From Liolophura sinensis (Eukaryota > Mollusca > Polyplacophora > Chitonida > Chitonidae), in contig NC_088300.1 in NCBI RefSeq assembly GCF_032854445.1, positions 67,370,984-67,434,983 of the forward strand: a stretch of 64,000 nucleotides of DNA. Reading direction: 5' to 3'. This document shows, in pieces, positions 37,331 to 49,354 of the stretch. The position numbers and the translations under genes were made by a program. Position 1 is the first letter of the stretch; each line of letters starts with the position of its first letter. The notes beneath the pieces were generated by a model that worked only from the letters and a program-made list of their open reading frames with translations, did not search any database and was not told the DNA's origin.

Positions 37331-37387
37331 CAGCTCGGTATCCACTCGGTAAGCTAACCGGCCTCCTGTCAAAGCCATTAAACCATT
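37331..37387 (-). CDS. Possible first coding exon of an unidentified gene
   Basis: On the minus strand an open frame runs from an in-frame stop near 37460 to a strong donor (TACTG|gtaagt, exon end 37331). From the ATG at 37387 it would encode MALTGGRLAYRVDTELFY and a split codon. The upstream part is also open (LNVSLGASVLNGL). The region upstream on this strand is relatively GC-rich with ggcggaag, and could be a promoter. I could not find the next exon, and the peptide is too short to identify. Chance is a real alternative. Confidence 0.28.
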
Positions 37388-38140
37388 TAGCACACTGGCT
37401 CCTAAACTCACATTGAGACGTGACAGATTCAAAGAAATGATCACACCTTCCGCCAAATATCGCGGTCCGGGGTCACACTAGTGCTATCACAAACTGAATG
37501 CAAGATAAACCGTCGCTATGGAATTAATAAACAAAGTTAATTTTGAGCGGCAGGTAAAAGAAATACCTGTAGAGTTAAGGGACTGGATTGCCAGGTGTTT
37601 TGACAGTTCCTGGGCATAAATTAGTGTATTTTTTATCAGAAAATGTGGTTATCTTAAGTGTTAATTATTGAACCAACTATATTCTCCGTCTCGAAAGAAT
37701 GGTGGATGAAGTTCTCCTCCTATTTTAGGTTATCAACTATTAACCCTGCTGTCGTGAAGCTTTTTACTCATGAACAACTGTCAGGTAGACGGACAAATGT
37801 ATCGAGGGTAGTACTTCTGTGGACTATCTACTGAGGACAAACAAGTTCAATAAAAGGGTGGAATATACCTTAAGGTAGGCATGAACGATGTTTATAAATA
37901 TGCTGGTGGCATTAACTAAGACAATAGTGATGAAATTTTTGAAGACCAGTTCCCAGGGGCATGTATCATTATGGACTGGCGATGTTTAAACATGGCGTTG
38001 TGCCTTCTTTGAAGTATATATCCTGCTGAGGACAAAATAACTAACAACAAAAGGATATATATTAAAGCAGGGAAACTTTCGAAAGGCAGTTCCAAGGTGT
38101 TTCACTATGAGCGGGGGTTGAACATTAATTCATTTGAACG

Positions 38141-38262
38141 TGCTGGGTTTCCTCGTGTCCTGTCCGGTTTCCTCCAACTATACTGCTGGTCGCCGTCGTA
38201 TAAGTGAAATATTCTAGAGTACGGCGTAAAACACCAATCAAATAAATACATAAATAAATAAA
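38141..38262 (+). mobile_element. SINE-A copy (left arm of a tail-to-tail pair)
   Basis: gctgggtttcctcgtgtcct through tcgtataagtgaaatattct to (aaat)n. Confidence 0.82.
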
Positions 38263-38348
38263 TTTGATTGCTGTTTAATGTCATACTCAAGAATCTTTCA
38301 CTTTTGTATGATGTCGTTTTTTATGAGGCGTGGGGTGAGGAAACCAGA
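38262..38348 (-). mobile_element. SINE-A copy (right arm of a tail-to-tail pair)
   Basis: tttgattgctgtttaatgtc and actcaagaatctttcacttt; it abuts the previous copy through its tail, making an inverted pair. Confidence 0.75.
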
Positions 38349-38571
38349 GTGCCCCAGATAACGCCTTTGGCGAGTGACTGACGGGTTTTCGTAGTGTATA
38401 TTATATATTGCTTAAAACTTTGACTTCATCTATGTATTTTACACTTTGTGACTTGTGATTCATACCTTCTTGAAAAATTCAACAAATCCAAACGTCTGTC
38501 CTTGTCGTTTCTAGTAGGAGGGTGCAAATTGTGTGTAATAGACATTAATGCCTTTTCATTCAACTAGTTGT

Positions 38572-38626
38572 GACTGAGAAATTGTTAAGTTCGACGTTAA
38601 AGCAGTCATTCATTCATTCACTGAAT
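38572..38626 (+). mobile_element. SINE-B 3' tail fragment
   Basis: gactgagaaattgttaagtt, cgacgttaaag and (attc)n. Confidence 0.65.
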
Positions 38627-38629
38627 TAG

Positions 38630-40738
38630 TTGCATTCGACTAGTCGGTATACAACTAATCATACGATGTGAACGCAAATTCACGCACAGTCCGATTTCTG
38701 TTTCTCTGGAACACGATGTGGGCGTTCTCACAACACTTCCACCTTATATGAACCTATGGCGATTATGGTCAGTGGTGCATAGAACACAACCGAAATAGAG
38801 TCAATACCTGAAATAAAACAAGGTGTCAGCTGTTGATAATTTGTCATTTGGACAATTAGGAGGAAACCACTATGAGGTAAACTGATATACAACTCATAAC
38901 GTTTTAGGAACAGCTGTAGCAAGTATCAGGCGTGCTTGGGTAAACTTGGCCCAAGCAAGACTCTATTCCTCCCAAGGCAAATCCAGGAAAAAGCATAAGC
39001 TATTCTATATGTATACAGCGTTCTTTCAGAATTTATTACTTGTTTAAAGTTGTTATATATGCGTTTACTTAGATAATTTTTATTACATATATTAGTCACT
39101 TTTTTTTATTGTTTAAAAATGGATTATGTGTCGTGTACATCACCGTGCATACAGATTGACTTTGTACAGGAATAACAACCCAGAAGGAAAACGAGTTTCT
39201 ATAGCGTGCCAAGCAGTAATTGCCATTAGCGGTTATTTTCAAACTGAAATATTTTTTTTGTATTGATTGTGCTTAAACACCGCCTCTATATAACAATAAA
39301 AATTTAATTTATACCACAACAGCCGCGTTTCTTGTGTGAGGGAAACCGTACATAGCCGAGGAAATCCGTCATTTGATACAGCGCATATGGTTAATCCCCT
39401 ACACAAAACGTAAACAGCGAACAATGTTTGATGGTGTTGGCTTTCCCATCTCTTCTACATTCAGTTCGACCGATTGGACAAAGTTGACTTCCTGCTGAAT
39501 GCCATTCATTCGATATTGGGCGTGACAATGAATTAATGTCGACGACTTCCTTTTTGACTGATAAGAACCATCAAATACAGGTATAATTGCAGTGAGTGGC
39601 TCGTCCGCCGTTCTGATCAACTGACGATGGCAATGTTGTTGTAAACCTGTAACAACACCTTGTGGCACCCATCTGTTCAGCAATTGTCTAATATTCTATA
39701 GACTTTGTTAGAAAGCTGCATTCATAATAATTAATGAACTACATAAAAAAAACCCAAAAACGATCTGAACGTGATCCATGGTGATAAGGGTTGAATATTG
39801 ATCACGTAAATACAGAAAGGTAATCTAGCAACATGACACCGTTATGTGCAGGGTATGGTGGAATTATTAGAATCTGTCGTGAACAACGTGTATGCGCACG
39901 TAGAGATAATTTCACATACGTTCACTGTTTTTGATGCAATTATTGTCATATTTTTTTTACAAACTAAATAGAGAGAGCCGAGCTGTGGCAGCTGAGGCCT
40001 TGCAGACCGGTGATTAACTGTGAGTCTATAAAACTCAAAATGAGTCGAGTAGGCATCAAGCTGAGCCGCTGTTCCGACTGGCATCGCAAGGTGCTGAACG
40101 AATTCCTGAATGAGTGTGACGCCAACAGGCGCCCTTGTCAACACGTCGGTCTTAAAACCAAGAGCACATGTTGACACAAAGCAAATTGCAATTCCGCTAC
40201 ACTAGAGACATTGTACTTGATAGTCCTTTGTACTTTACAGATCCTCTACCCATGCGACATGATGGATGGATGCTATATAAAGCTCTTCTAAATTCTCGGT
40301 TTTCCCCTTTCCAAAATTGGATCGATGACCATAATATTTTCACACACGCATGATGTTTCTTGAGCATCGCAGTTTGTTAAGAGGCAATCAAACAACTAAA
40401 AATAAAGTTAAATACTTAACCAAATAAAAAAGAATCATACGTGAAATCAGCATATAATCATTGGAATGGACGGCCCAGTAGATGTCTATAAAGATTTTAG
40501 ACAAGATGGAACTCATTTTTGTGGATTTATATATTTTGAGTGAAAAGAATTTAACCTTCAGATGCCAACAGCAAAAGAACACGTAAAATATCATATCAAA
40601 ATAACCACCAAAACAGCACAAGCTTTTACCTCTACCTTGATAAATTACGTAAAACGTAAGACTGGAAGAAGTTCCCTTTATTATACATCGACGTATATGT
40701 TTTATTATTGAACCCTATAGTTTCCATATACTTCAAAT
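38630..40738. other. No gene recognised
   Basis: Two minus-strand frames of 94 and 111 codons (39399-39683, 39842-40177) are the longest here. They show no known motif. Confidence 0.4.
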
Positions 40739-40750
40739 CCAATTCTTGTG

Positions 40751-41079
40751 AACCGGCCCCTCTTCGTGAAGCGGTAGATCCAGGGTCAATTCTGGGTCGG
40801 GTCACACCCGAAAAAGGAAGTTGTATCTTCCTCGCTTGACGATAGTACAACGACTGGTTAACCCGTATTAGTATAATGACTCGGGCAAGGCGGCTTACTT
40901 GCCTTCGGTATGCCGTTTCAGTGAAGCAGCACTAGATAAAAGAGCGGTGGAAATCCGTCCTGCAACAAGGAGGCAGGTTACATGCACTCTAAGGACTCCT
41001 TCGTCGTCATATGACTGAAAAATTGTAAAGTACGACGTTAATCCCCAAGCACTCACTCACTCACTCACTCACTCACTCA
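40751..41079 (+). mobile_element. SINE-B copy with 12-bp target duplication
   Basis: ccaattcttgtg at 40739-40750 and 41080-41091. Contents: gcggtagatccagggtcaat, gaagttgtatcttcctcgct, cgactggttaacccgtatta, agcagcactagataaaagag, gtacgacgttaatccccaag, then (actc)n. Confidence 0.92.
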
Positions 41080-41380
41080 CCAATTCTTGTGGTTTTCGTA
41101 TACGATTCTATAAAGGGCATTTCAGACGAGAGTAACAGAGCAGCATGAATAATATGGTATGCTGATATTGACCACAAACATAATAAATGCAAATTCAGAC
41201 TAAAATATACTAATACATATACTTTCTTAGAGTGGCTATCTAGTGTTGCTTTGAACCTTTGCGGTTTTATTCTCAGGCAGCTGAATATGAACTGAATTCT
41301 GAATTCGTTGTGAAGATGTATTTTGGAGGGAATATACACGAAAATATGCCATCTGTTTTTAATTTTGTGTTTCAGACGTC

Positions 41381-41623
41381 ATGTGTTGTGAATGCTGTCG
41401 CCACAGTGGCTGCGACTCGTTCTGTTGGATGTTGCTATGGCTTCTCGTGCTCGTGCTGGTGGCTTGGCCAATCGCAGTCCTTTTCGCTTTTTTCTTTGCA
41501 ATTATGGCACCTTTTTCCGTCTGTTGTGGATGCTGTAAAACTGCCACTGACGTTGTTTACAAAGTTGTTTTGTGGCCGGTGGTCTGTGCAAAGAACGCCG
41601 TCGAGGGAACTCCTATGTGTTAA
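41381..41623 (+). CDS. Small cysteine-rich membrane protein (80 aa), paralog of the one at 50225
   Basis: The N-terminus is rich in cysteine (MCCECCRHSGCDSFC) and is followed by a hydrophobic segment at about residues 17-46, probably one membrane span or a hairpin. The tail carries C48, C49, C52, C69 and C80, and the protein ends PMC. The ATG lies 5 nt after a splice acceptor (gtgtttcag, ending 41375), the same layout as the gene at 50225: a non-coding upstream exon and one coding exon. Longer overlapping frames (41259-41681) are shadows that read through the intron. A possible poly(A) signal attaaa is at 42045. Function is unknown. A gapless alignment with the neighbour 8.8 kb away, conserving every tail cysteine, is the main reason to believe it is translated. 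Confidence 0.68.
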   Translation: MCCECCRHSGCDSFCWMLLWLLVLVLVAWPIAVLFAFFFAIMAPFSVCCGCCKTATDVVYKVVLWPVVCAKNAVEGTPMC

Positions 41624-41629
41624 CAGGAA

Positions 41630-43655
41630 CCACACCCTTGTCCTGTCAAGTGTACCAAAAACGCTTTGCATCCACGCGTGAAGCAAATCGATTTTCTAAT
41701 GGATGGTTTACCGTGAAAGCTGTCTAGGCCTACAAGAGAAACATTTAAAAGTTTTCAACCCAAAGGCAGAACAGGGGAAACTGGAGGGGGAAAAAACAAC
41801 ATCAGTTTGGCGTCATCAACATCAAAGAGGTGGTACCAGTATCCTGGTCAACAGGCCTTTGTTCTACTTTATACACATTATGTAGTGTCTGCCAAAGTTA
41901 TCTGCGCTATCCCTATACTAGCGCTTTAAAACTCTGTGGAATCAGTTGAGAGTATAGCTTCTAGTATCAAAAATCAGTCAGGATACTTTTCATAGAGAAT
42001 TTACATCGATAATAATCTGAAATATGATAATTAATGATTATATGATTAAATTTTTTTTCAGGTTTTGCTGTGTTTTTTGCATGGGCTTCAGTATTTCATA
42101 TTTCATTCAATGCATTTTCAAGAATAATTATGAAGTAAATATTATTGTCCGTAATACAGGGCACAGAGTTTAGGGATTTATAAAAGCTGTTTATGTATGT
42201 ACATGGAACATATATATATATATATAGGTACCTAGATATTATCTACATATGTATACCCAGCCAGCCGACTAGATTTAGCGTCAGTAGTCACAACTTAAAT
42301 GCTATACCATATAACAAAATGAGAAAGTCGTTTTCCATTAGTAAAGAAGGCATCGGGGGCGGTCCGTGCATGATTTAATGTAAGGAAAAGAATCAATTAG
42401 GCACTATGTTAGCGTATAAAGAATTAACCTAATCGTGACATGGATGTTCTCTATTATTTATATAGTAACTCAACTATTTATATAATTTAACCGACAGGTA
42501 TTGACAAGATATGTGCACAACAACTGAAATCAATACGATATAAAGCATGATCCACATAAAAAAAATTAAAGAGTTCTGTTTTCAAAAAAGTAAATCAACA
42601 GTAAACTGACACTTTAACCTGTGTATTGTTAACGTCTGTGTGTAGAGCTACACCCCATGATCCCATTAACTTAACATTTTTAAGGTATTGATTTGTTTGT
42701 TTAAAACACCTGGATCATGTAACCTGTTTTTCAGTTAGACTATGATGGTTATAGAAGTGTGATGCACATGGCGTGTACACAGACCCTACCTCGACTTGTA
42801 GCATTTGTTAGATCATGTACGTTATGTCATTTCAGTCAACGTAACAGGTTATTGCTGTGGGGGAAAAAAGCGTGTCAAATATGTTCCATCAAATTTTGTA
42901 TTGAGTACAGTTCCCTTGTAAAGATGGACGTATATGTTGTTCATACTCTCTGGCACTCTGCTTTGTAACTGTTTGCATTAGGTGCTGTATATTCATCTTG
43001 TTGACCGAGATCACTATGTTAACTATATGAACAGTTGCAATCAATGAGCAGTCTTGATTAACGACAGCGTACAAGCCAAATCCACGACTTGGATACTGAA
43101 TTAATTCATTCCTTTAGAATATTCCTTGCGTCTGAAAAAAAAACCATCTAACATCGCTTTTCTCCTAGATTGTAATCTTATCTTCTTTCTTTGGTAGTGG
43201 TTTGGTGGTTTGTGCTGCTGTCTGTTATTTTGGAAATTGCATTGACGATTGACGAGTGGTATACGAAAATGTCTTTTCAACGCCATTAGACTTATATAAG
43301 TGCAGCAAAGTGCGGAGTATACTGAGCCATCGGAATGCAGATACCTAACTTTCTATCTTAAATGCGCAGTGGGACAAGCTGTCTAGAGCTCGATTCAAGC
43401 TTTTGGCTAAGAATACAGCGAATCAAGCGCCTGTGACTGAGGCAATATAAATACCAATGATTATAGTGAAAGTTTTGTTAATTAATTATCGAATAGAAAG
43501 TATATAAATGGTCATAATTTTTCGCCGTGGTTCAGTGAACACTTAATTCTACGTCCACGTCTACGTGCATTTGGTACATACAGCTAGGCGCCTGTAATAT
43601 TGGCCCTGTTAGACAATATTTGCCCAGGGTGCCCTCCGTGACCAAGTGTGTCTTT
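41630..43655. other. 3' flank of the 80-aa membrane protein and intergenic DNA
   Basis: Contains a short (ta)n run near 42211 and no other gene that I can support. Confidence 0.45.
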
Positions 43656-43797
43656 CTCCGGTGGGAAGGTCCTCCAGCAACCTGCTGATGGTCGTGGATT
43701 TCTTCCGAGCGCTGCCCGGTTTCCTCCCACCATAATGCTGGCCAGCGTAAAGAGTACGGCCTGAAACATCAATCAAATAAATATTAAACAAATAAAC
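43656..43797 (+). mobile_element. SINE-A copy with internal deletion
   Basis: gggaaggtcctccagcaacc to ggtttcctcccaccataatg; then the tcgtataagtgaaatattc block is missing and it resumes at gagtacggcctgaaacatca. Confidence 0.82.
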
Positions 43798-44152
43798 ATA
43801 TTTGCCAAGTTTATCCTGAATATGATCGTGTCCGTTTCCCAAGTATTATATCAATAACATCGATATAGTTGAATAATAACTGTGAATAGACCACCATGGG
43901 GTGTATATAATGTAAAATATGTAACCAACTTATGCACAATTTGACAAATCAGATATCAGTCAAATAAATTTCTGGTATTTAGGCCTGTTTGATTGTTGAT
44001 TAACATTATTCAAGATATGTAATTTACATATCATGATGGTGGTCTTCTGATGGGGAAACCTTGGTGCTGAGTGTATAATCCATCAACCTACGGCCAGTTA
44101 CCGAGGGACTTTTCCATGTGTGACGCACAGTCATGCACATCATACATACTGG

Positions 44153-44313
44153 TGTATGTGGGAAGGTCTGCCGGCAGCCTACGGATGGTCGTGGGCTTCC
44201 CCCGGGCTCTGCCCGGTTTCCTCCCACCATATTACTGCCCGCTGTCGTATAAGTGAAATATTCTTGAACATGACGTAAAGCACCAATCAAATACATAAAT
44301 AAATGAATAATAG
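44153..44313 (+). mobile_element. SINE-A copy
   Basis: gtatgtgggaaggtctgccg through tcctcccaccatattactgc to aaagcaccaatcaaatacat and the tail. Confidence 0.85.
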
Positions 44314-44420
44314 ATATATACTGGTAGAAAACAAGTGGTCTCTAGCAAATGGTACGCTACGCAACCGTAGCTCCCACATATGCATAAATGACTAACGGTG
44401 ATCGAGAGCGAGGGGATCTA

Positions 44421-44518
44421 CAAATTCCTTGTCCAAGGTGTGTATAAATCACTATGCTGTTTTGGTACACAAATTCCTTGTCCAAGGTGTGTATAAATCA
44501 CTATGCTGTTTTGGTACA
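44421..44518. repeat. Perfect 49-bp tandem duplication
   Basis: 44421-44469 and 44470-44518 are identical (starting caaattccttgtccaaggtg). The lack of any difference suggests a recent duplication. Confidence 0.92.
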
Positions 44519-44625
44519 CAGAGAAGAAATCCTAGTATATATAAAACTCGTATAACATACATGTACTAACTCGAGGCATGGTGTCTATCGTGGACAGTTT
44601 GTTAGCTGAACCATTCTGGGCCCAG

Positions 44626-44745
44626 TTCTACACAGCGATCGAATAAGCTGATTGTACCTACCATGAATGGCAGCGTAAGTATTTAACATGTCCAGTCGTG
44701 ACAGTTACGATCAGCTTAGCTTACGATCGTTTTGTGCAAAAAGGG
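44626..44745. mobile_element. Foldback element related to the 87-bp array unit
   Basis: The left arm (ttctacacagcgatcg, taagctgattgtac) and right arm (gttacgatcagctta, acgatcgttttgtgc) are imperfect reverse complements. The gattgta..taccatg core is shared with the array at 56060-56745. Confidence 0.5.
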
Positions 44746-45001
44746 ATTGCGTCTAAAACATGTGAACAAGCACTACTTCAAAGCGACGTGGACGAATTCG
44801 GCTTATCTTGATGATTTTCGGATTCATGTAAGTTTAATTTCATCACGGACAAAAACATTTTGGTGCAGAGCTTGTACACATTATGTACTAAACTAACTGT
44901 AACTACATGTACCATAATAATACGTGTTAAGGATAACTTGATGCGATGTTTGTACCGTGGGGATAAATATTGTCTGTTCCCTCAACAAATCTTCCTTTAA
45001 A

Positions 45002-45270
45002 CCCTTAAAAGAGGATGTTGTAACTACCGCGCTTGGCATTCAGCATGAAGGGTATAGTGCAACGACTGGTTGACCCGTATCAGTATAATGGTTCGGGCGG
45101 GGCGGTTTACTTGCCTTCGGTAAGTCGTCTCAATGAAGCAGCACTAGATAAAAGAACGGTGCAAATTTGTCCTGCTAAAAGGAGGCACATCGCATGCATT
45201 CCAAGGATTCCTTGACTGAAAAATTGTTAAGTACACCGTTAATCCCCATTAACGGCACTCATTCACTCTT
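45002..45270 (+). mobile_element. SINE-B copy
   Basis: Contains ttggcattcagcatgaaggg, cgactggttgacccgtatca, agcagcactagataaaagaa and a diverged tail gtacaccgttaatcccc. Confidence 0.87.
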
Positions 45271-45364
45271 TTAAATCCATTCAGCACTACGAATTAATCA
45301 GTTCCTAATAACCGATTAGCCTGTAATCAGGAGCAGATTAATAGTACCCCAGATTTATAACAAC

Positions 45365-45712
45365 AGACATATGTTCTGTTCCAAACGACAATCAGGTCAC
45401 AGGTCAGTTATGTTGATGGTAATCGCCATAATGATCGACATATTGTAAAAATATATATGTTCTGTTCCAAACGACAATCAAGTCACAGGTGAATTAAAGT
45501 GATGGTAGCCACCATAATGATCGACATATGGTAAAAACATACATGTTCTCTTCCAAACGACAATCAGGTCACAGGTCAGTTAATATGGTGGTTGCCATCA
45601 TAGTGATCGACACATGTTAGAAATATATATGTTCTGTTCTATACTAAAATCAGGTCACAGGTCAGTTAATTTGATAGTAGCCACCATAATGATTGACACA
45701 TGGTAAATGCAC
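45365..45712. repeat. 86-bp tandem array, four copies
   Basis: Each unit has tgttctgttccaaacgacaa, tcaggtcacaggtcagtta and ccataatgatcgaca. tgttctg falls at about 45372, 45458, 45543 and 45629. Confidence 0.85.
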
Positions 45713-46224
45713 GGATATGCTCACTCACAAAGCAATGACAGGCAAAGTTGATAACTTCCAGTGCCAGGGGCGAGTTTCATAAAGGCCTCGAAGCGTCACG
45801 TGTCTTAAATCGCAAGACAACAACTCATAAAGATGACCCAAAGATAAAACATGATTTATTAATTTATTTTGTATTGCGGCACCTAAACTTGTATGAAAAG
45901 TAAGACCTGCATGTACATAAAGAAAATAACCATATATTTGTACAATATGATTTTTTTTATACAGTTCTGTCTTTTCCAAAGTCAGAGATTTAGTAACAGA
46001 AGCCATATATATATGTACATTTATATAGGACTATACCGTACCAATATAGCGATTGTACTTCTACCTGCAATGCTATAAATACGTGCGCACTTGTGCGGGC
46101 CTATGCATGTTGGCGGGAATATTCAGTCTGTCTTATCTGTCTCCATGCAGTAAAGCCCCCCACACGGCCTCGGACCCCTATTAATTTTCCATAAGCGACA
46201 ATGTTAACGTCTAGCCCTGTAGCT

Positions 46225-46525
46225 CAGTCCCAAACATTCCGTGGCCAATAAGCTTTGGTGCATACCTGGCCCAGCCAGTGAGAAAGAAGCCATAAAAATC
46301 TTGACATAGGTTGACCGTCAAAATCTGGACCTTTCCATGCCGGCAGCTTGGAGGCGTGCCTAGCAACGCCAAGGGGACGTCACTCGCAGCCTCATCACTA
46401 CCTCACACCTTGTGTCCTCTCACCCAGAATTTCAAACTTTCATCAATAAAGCTCATACTTCCTCAAAGTTTAGACAGTTTCCAGCATTTTAATACCAAGC
46501 ATGCACCTGTGCACCAAAAATGGAC
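46225..46525 (+). repeat. Dispersed repeat, copy 2
   Basis: Has ccataaaaatcttgacatag, tcaaaatctggacct, gctcatact and gcatgcacctgtgcaccaaa matching 9690-9985. The identity is patchy, so the copies are old. Confidence 0.6.
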
Positions 46526-46890
46526 GCCTGGGAGCAAAAAAAGACTTTATACCCTAAAATTCACAGGACCCTACCGAAAAACGGAAGTTGTAATGGGGGT
46601 CTGTGTCCACACCCAATACGGCTGATAGAGCAGGGGAGACTATCCCTGTCAGAAAGACAGGACACTAAGATGGGCTGTGTTACTGCATGTAATTTTAAAT
46701 TGTGCTACCTGGACAAAAAAAAATGCGTTACCCTTACATCAACAAAAGTATTCTGTGAAAATATGAGAGCAATTACATGTACCTTCTACCTGTATAACAG
46801 TAATCAGTCTGTAGCAATAAGGTCATCTAATTTAAGATTTTTAGTTTTTAGTGTAGGCTTATACATGTAGTTTGAAATGCCTGTTAACAC

Positions 46891-47279
46891 ACTTAAAAGG
46901 ATACAGAATTAACACAGACTGGCTGACAGTGGTGACATGGTCTCCTGGGTAAAACCGTGCAGCTTTGGACACGCTTGACTAAATCTGCCATACCTAAAAT
47001 TCAGCTCGAGCTAGGCATAGCCTGGACTTTCCTATCTCTCACACCAGTCCCCAAGATCACGAAGCAAATCTTAGACTTTAGTCAAAACTTCAAACATTAA
47101 ATTTGATATGTTCCTTTAGCTAAAATTTGTTGTACAATAACTTACCCAGAACTGACGTTGCCAGGCAATATTTTGGCCTAGCTTGTTACATAAGAAATAA
47201 CAAGTTTATAAAGGTCTGAAATTTAAATCTAAGATCTCTTCTTTATCCCGAGGCCAGCAATCCGAAACGATTCAGTATC
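46891..47279 (-). mobile_element. Foldback element with ends aaagggatacagaatc, carrying the nested MITE
   Basis: The outer ends are aaaaggatacagaatt and, inverted, aagggatactgaatcg. Removing the inner MITE and one ccag leaves an element that matches the one starting at 30474 in reverse orientation (gagagatag, ggctatgcctag, ggtatggcagattta). Confidence 0.72.
47048..47253. mobile_element. MITE inserted inside another element
   Basis: Its ends (tccccaagatcacgaagc and, inverted, cctcgggataaagaagaga) resemble the element at 17293. It interrupts the element at 46891-47279 and is flanked by ccag on both sides (47044-47047, 47254-47257). The uninterrupted relative at 30474 reads straight across this point. 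Confidence 0.75.
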
Positions 47280-47287
47280 CCTTCAAA

Positions 47288-47341
47288 CATCAGCGTATAT
47301 ACTAACGATACACAGATCTGCGTATCGTTAATATACTGATA
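47288..47341. repeat. Long imperfect palindrome centred on agatct
   Basis: atcagcgtatatactaacga, then tacacagatctgcgta and tcgttaatatactgat fold back almost without a loop. It lies directly beside a 29-bp tandem repeat. Confidence 0.65.
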
Positions 47342-47419
47342 CTCCAGAAAAACGTCAGAACATATGGATACTCTGGAAAAAGCTCAGAGCATATTGATAC
47401 TCCGAAAAAAGCACATTTG
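47338..47419. repeat. 29-bp tandem repeat, about 2.8 copies
   Basis: Units beginning gatactcc or gatactct start at 47338, 47367 and 47396. Confidence 0.75.
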
Positions 47420-47450
47420 AAGTTACGATTATTCCTACAAAATCTTACTG

Positions 47451-47549
47451 CATTTATTTATTTATTTATTTACCTGTCTTTGATAGGTGTTTACGCCATT
47501 TTACGGAATATTTCACTTGAACGACGGTGGTCAGAGTTTATGGTGGGAT
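47451..47549 (-). mobile_element. SINE-A 3' fragment adjoining a full copy
   Basis: catttatttatttatttatt, ggtgtttacgccattttacg, ending at atggtggga where the next element starts. Confidence 0.72.
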
Positions 47550-47791
47550 ATATTTATTTATTTATTTGATTGGTGTTTTAAGCGATAAATAGGAATATTT
47601 CACCTATAGTGGAGGAAACCGGGCAGAGCCCGGTGGAAACCCACGACCATCCGCAGGTTGCTGGAAGACCTTCCCATGTACGGTCGGAGAGGCAACATGA
47701 GCTGGACGAACTCACATCGAGCGCATTGGTGAGAGACTCCTGTGTCATTACGCTGCGCTAGCGCGCTAACCACCTGAGCCACGGAGGCCCC
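47550..47791 (-). mobile_element. Full-length SINE-A
   Basis: From the reversed tail (tttatttatttatttgattg) through ccgggcagagcccggtggaa to gcgctagcgcgctaaccacc and tgagccacggaggccccttt, the tRNA-like head. Part of the conserved 3' domain is altered (aagcgataaatagg). Confidence 0.88.
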
Positions 47792-47794
47792 TTT

Positions 47795-49354
47795 TACTTC
47801 ATTTAGGAAGCTAGATGACAAATAGAACTGAATCTGAGTGATATCTGAAATGATACTGACACTGAGTCGTCAGGCTTAGACCTATGGAAGCGCTATTTGA
47901 TATGCGTTTTATCAGGCCGAGCCTAGATAGATTTGGACGTCTACCAAATTTCAATTTCAAGTATTTTGGACAATATGGATTTACAACCATTCACCTTGGG
48001 CACCAATGAAAACAATCTCCCCTCCTCTCTATCCAATCCCCCCCCACCCAACCCACCACCACCAACACCGGCGAATTTTGATGTGCGGACGCTTTACATG
48101 TATACACACCTGCCCCACTCTCTACCGCCTAGACGTGCGTAGTAATATTACTGATATGTGTTGTATTTACTAATTTGAGACAGAGTGTCCATTATAATTT
48201 TTGTATATAGAGATTTTAGTAGAAGTAATGGTAGTACGTATTAAGAGTACTACCCCATTCAATACAAATATATATTAATATTGCTATGCTGGTGAAGGTC
48301 GCACTCGAGATATGTCAAGGTGAAGGTCAATCTGCAGTATCCGTGAACTGTGAACACAGACCGCAGAAGTAGGTCTAGTGCACTGAGGCGTGATATCTTC
48401 ACTTATCACTGATCGTCAAGCTTTTTGTGTAAGTTGGTGTTAGAACTGGTATGACTTTGCATGACTAATCGTGTCGAATGACCCAACAAGGTTGATTGCA
48501 GTACGTGGCCTATTCATTCTTTGAAACGAGGTGACCGGACTAGCGTACAGGCGAATTAACAGATGTGGCCTGATGTCTGATTATACCGCAGTCAACACTG
48601 TGGCGCCATGTTTCCGAACCTTATAACGCGTCCACATTTGGGATGTCCCACCCGCATTTTTGCTAGTCTGATTTTTTGCTCACTAACTTGTGGCAGTGTC
48701 TAACCATATTTACAAAGAATGACACGTTTGCAGTCCGTGGGATATCTAAGTCCAACTTGCAGATCTAGGTAGCCTTGAACTTGAACTGTCATTCCATCTC
48801 ATGTTATCTAGGACTATAACTGTTATCTTATTGGGTAGATTAGATGTGATATAGTCAATACTTACTACTCCAATGTTACGTTTATAATTCAACTACCCCT
48901 TTTCATACAGACTATCTCAAAAGCTACATGTACCATACTGTGAGAAAAGAGAAGATGGATGTGCTTGCATGTTGGGGTAGCAATGTTTTAAGGAAGGTAG
49001 CATTCGCGGGTATCTGGGAGGTGTACATTTTATTGAAGGTGTAACAGCTGGGACGTGCACTCCTCGGTCATTGACCTTTAAGGAAGCTATGATTAAGGTA
49101 ACTGACCCTGATTGCAGCTGTGCCCTCTGACACGTCTGATGGTTAATTGCATGTGTCTTCATACAGAAGAGAGGGGATCCATATGTTCAGTTCTGAGGTA
49201 ATGAATTCTGTTTATTAGGGCTATATAAGTTGCCATGATTTTTTTGGTCGCAGTATTTAAGATACAATATACAGTTATGCGGATGCTGTTATATAAACGG
49301 TAAACCTAAAGCGGTAAGCAATATATCAGGTCCATATACCTTGTTGTCGGAGAC
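47795..49354. other. No gene recognised
   Basis: A short cc-rich stretch at 48028-48070 and short frames only. Confidence 0.45.

Noticed and set aside
39399-40177. Two minus-strand frames of 94 and 111 codons
   Set aside because: They are close together and on one strand, but I recognise no motif and cannot join them by splice sites. They could be a decayed element.
41259-41681. 140-codon frame overlapping the 80-aa membrane protein
   Set aside because: It reads through the acceptor at 41375 in another frame and lacks the paralog alignment.
46311-46870. Overlapping frames of 104 and 116 codons
   Set aside because: The first lies mostly in a dispersed repeat also found at 9690, and neither has a motif.
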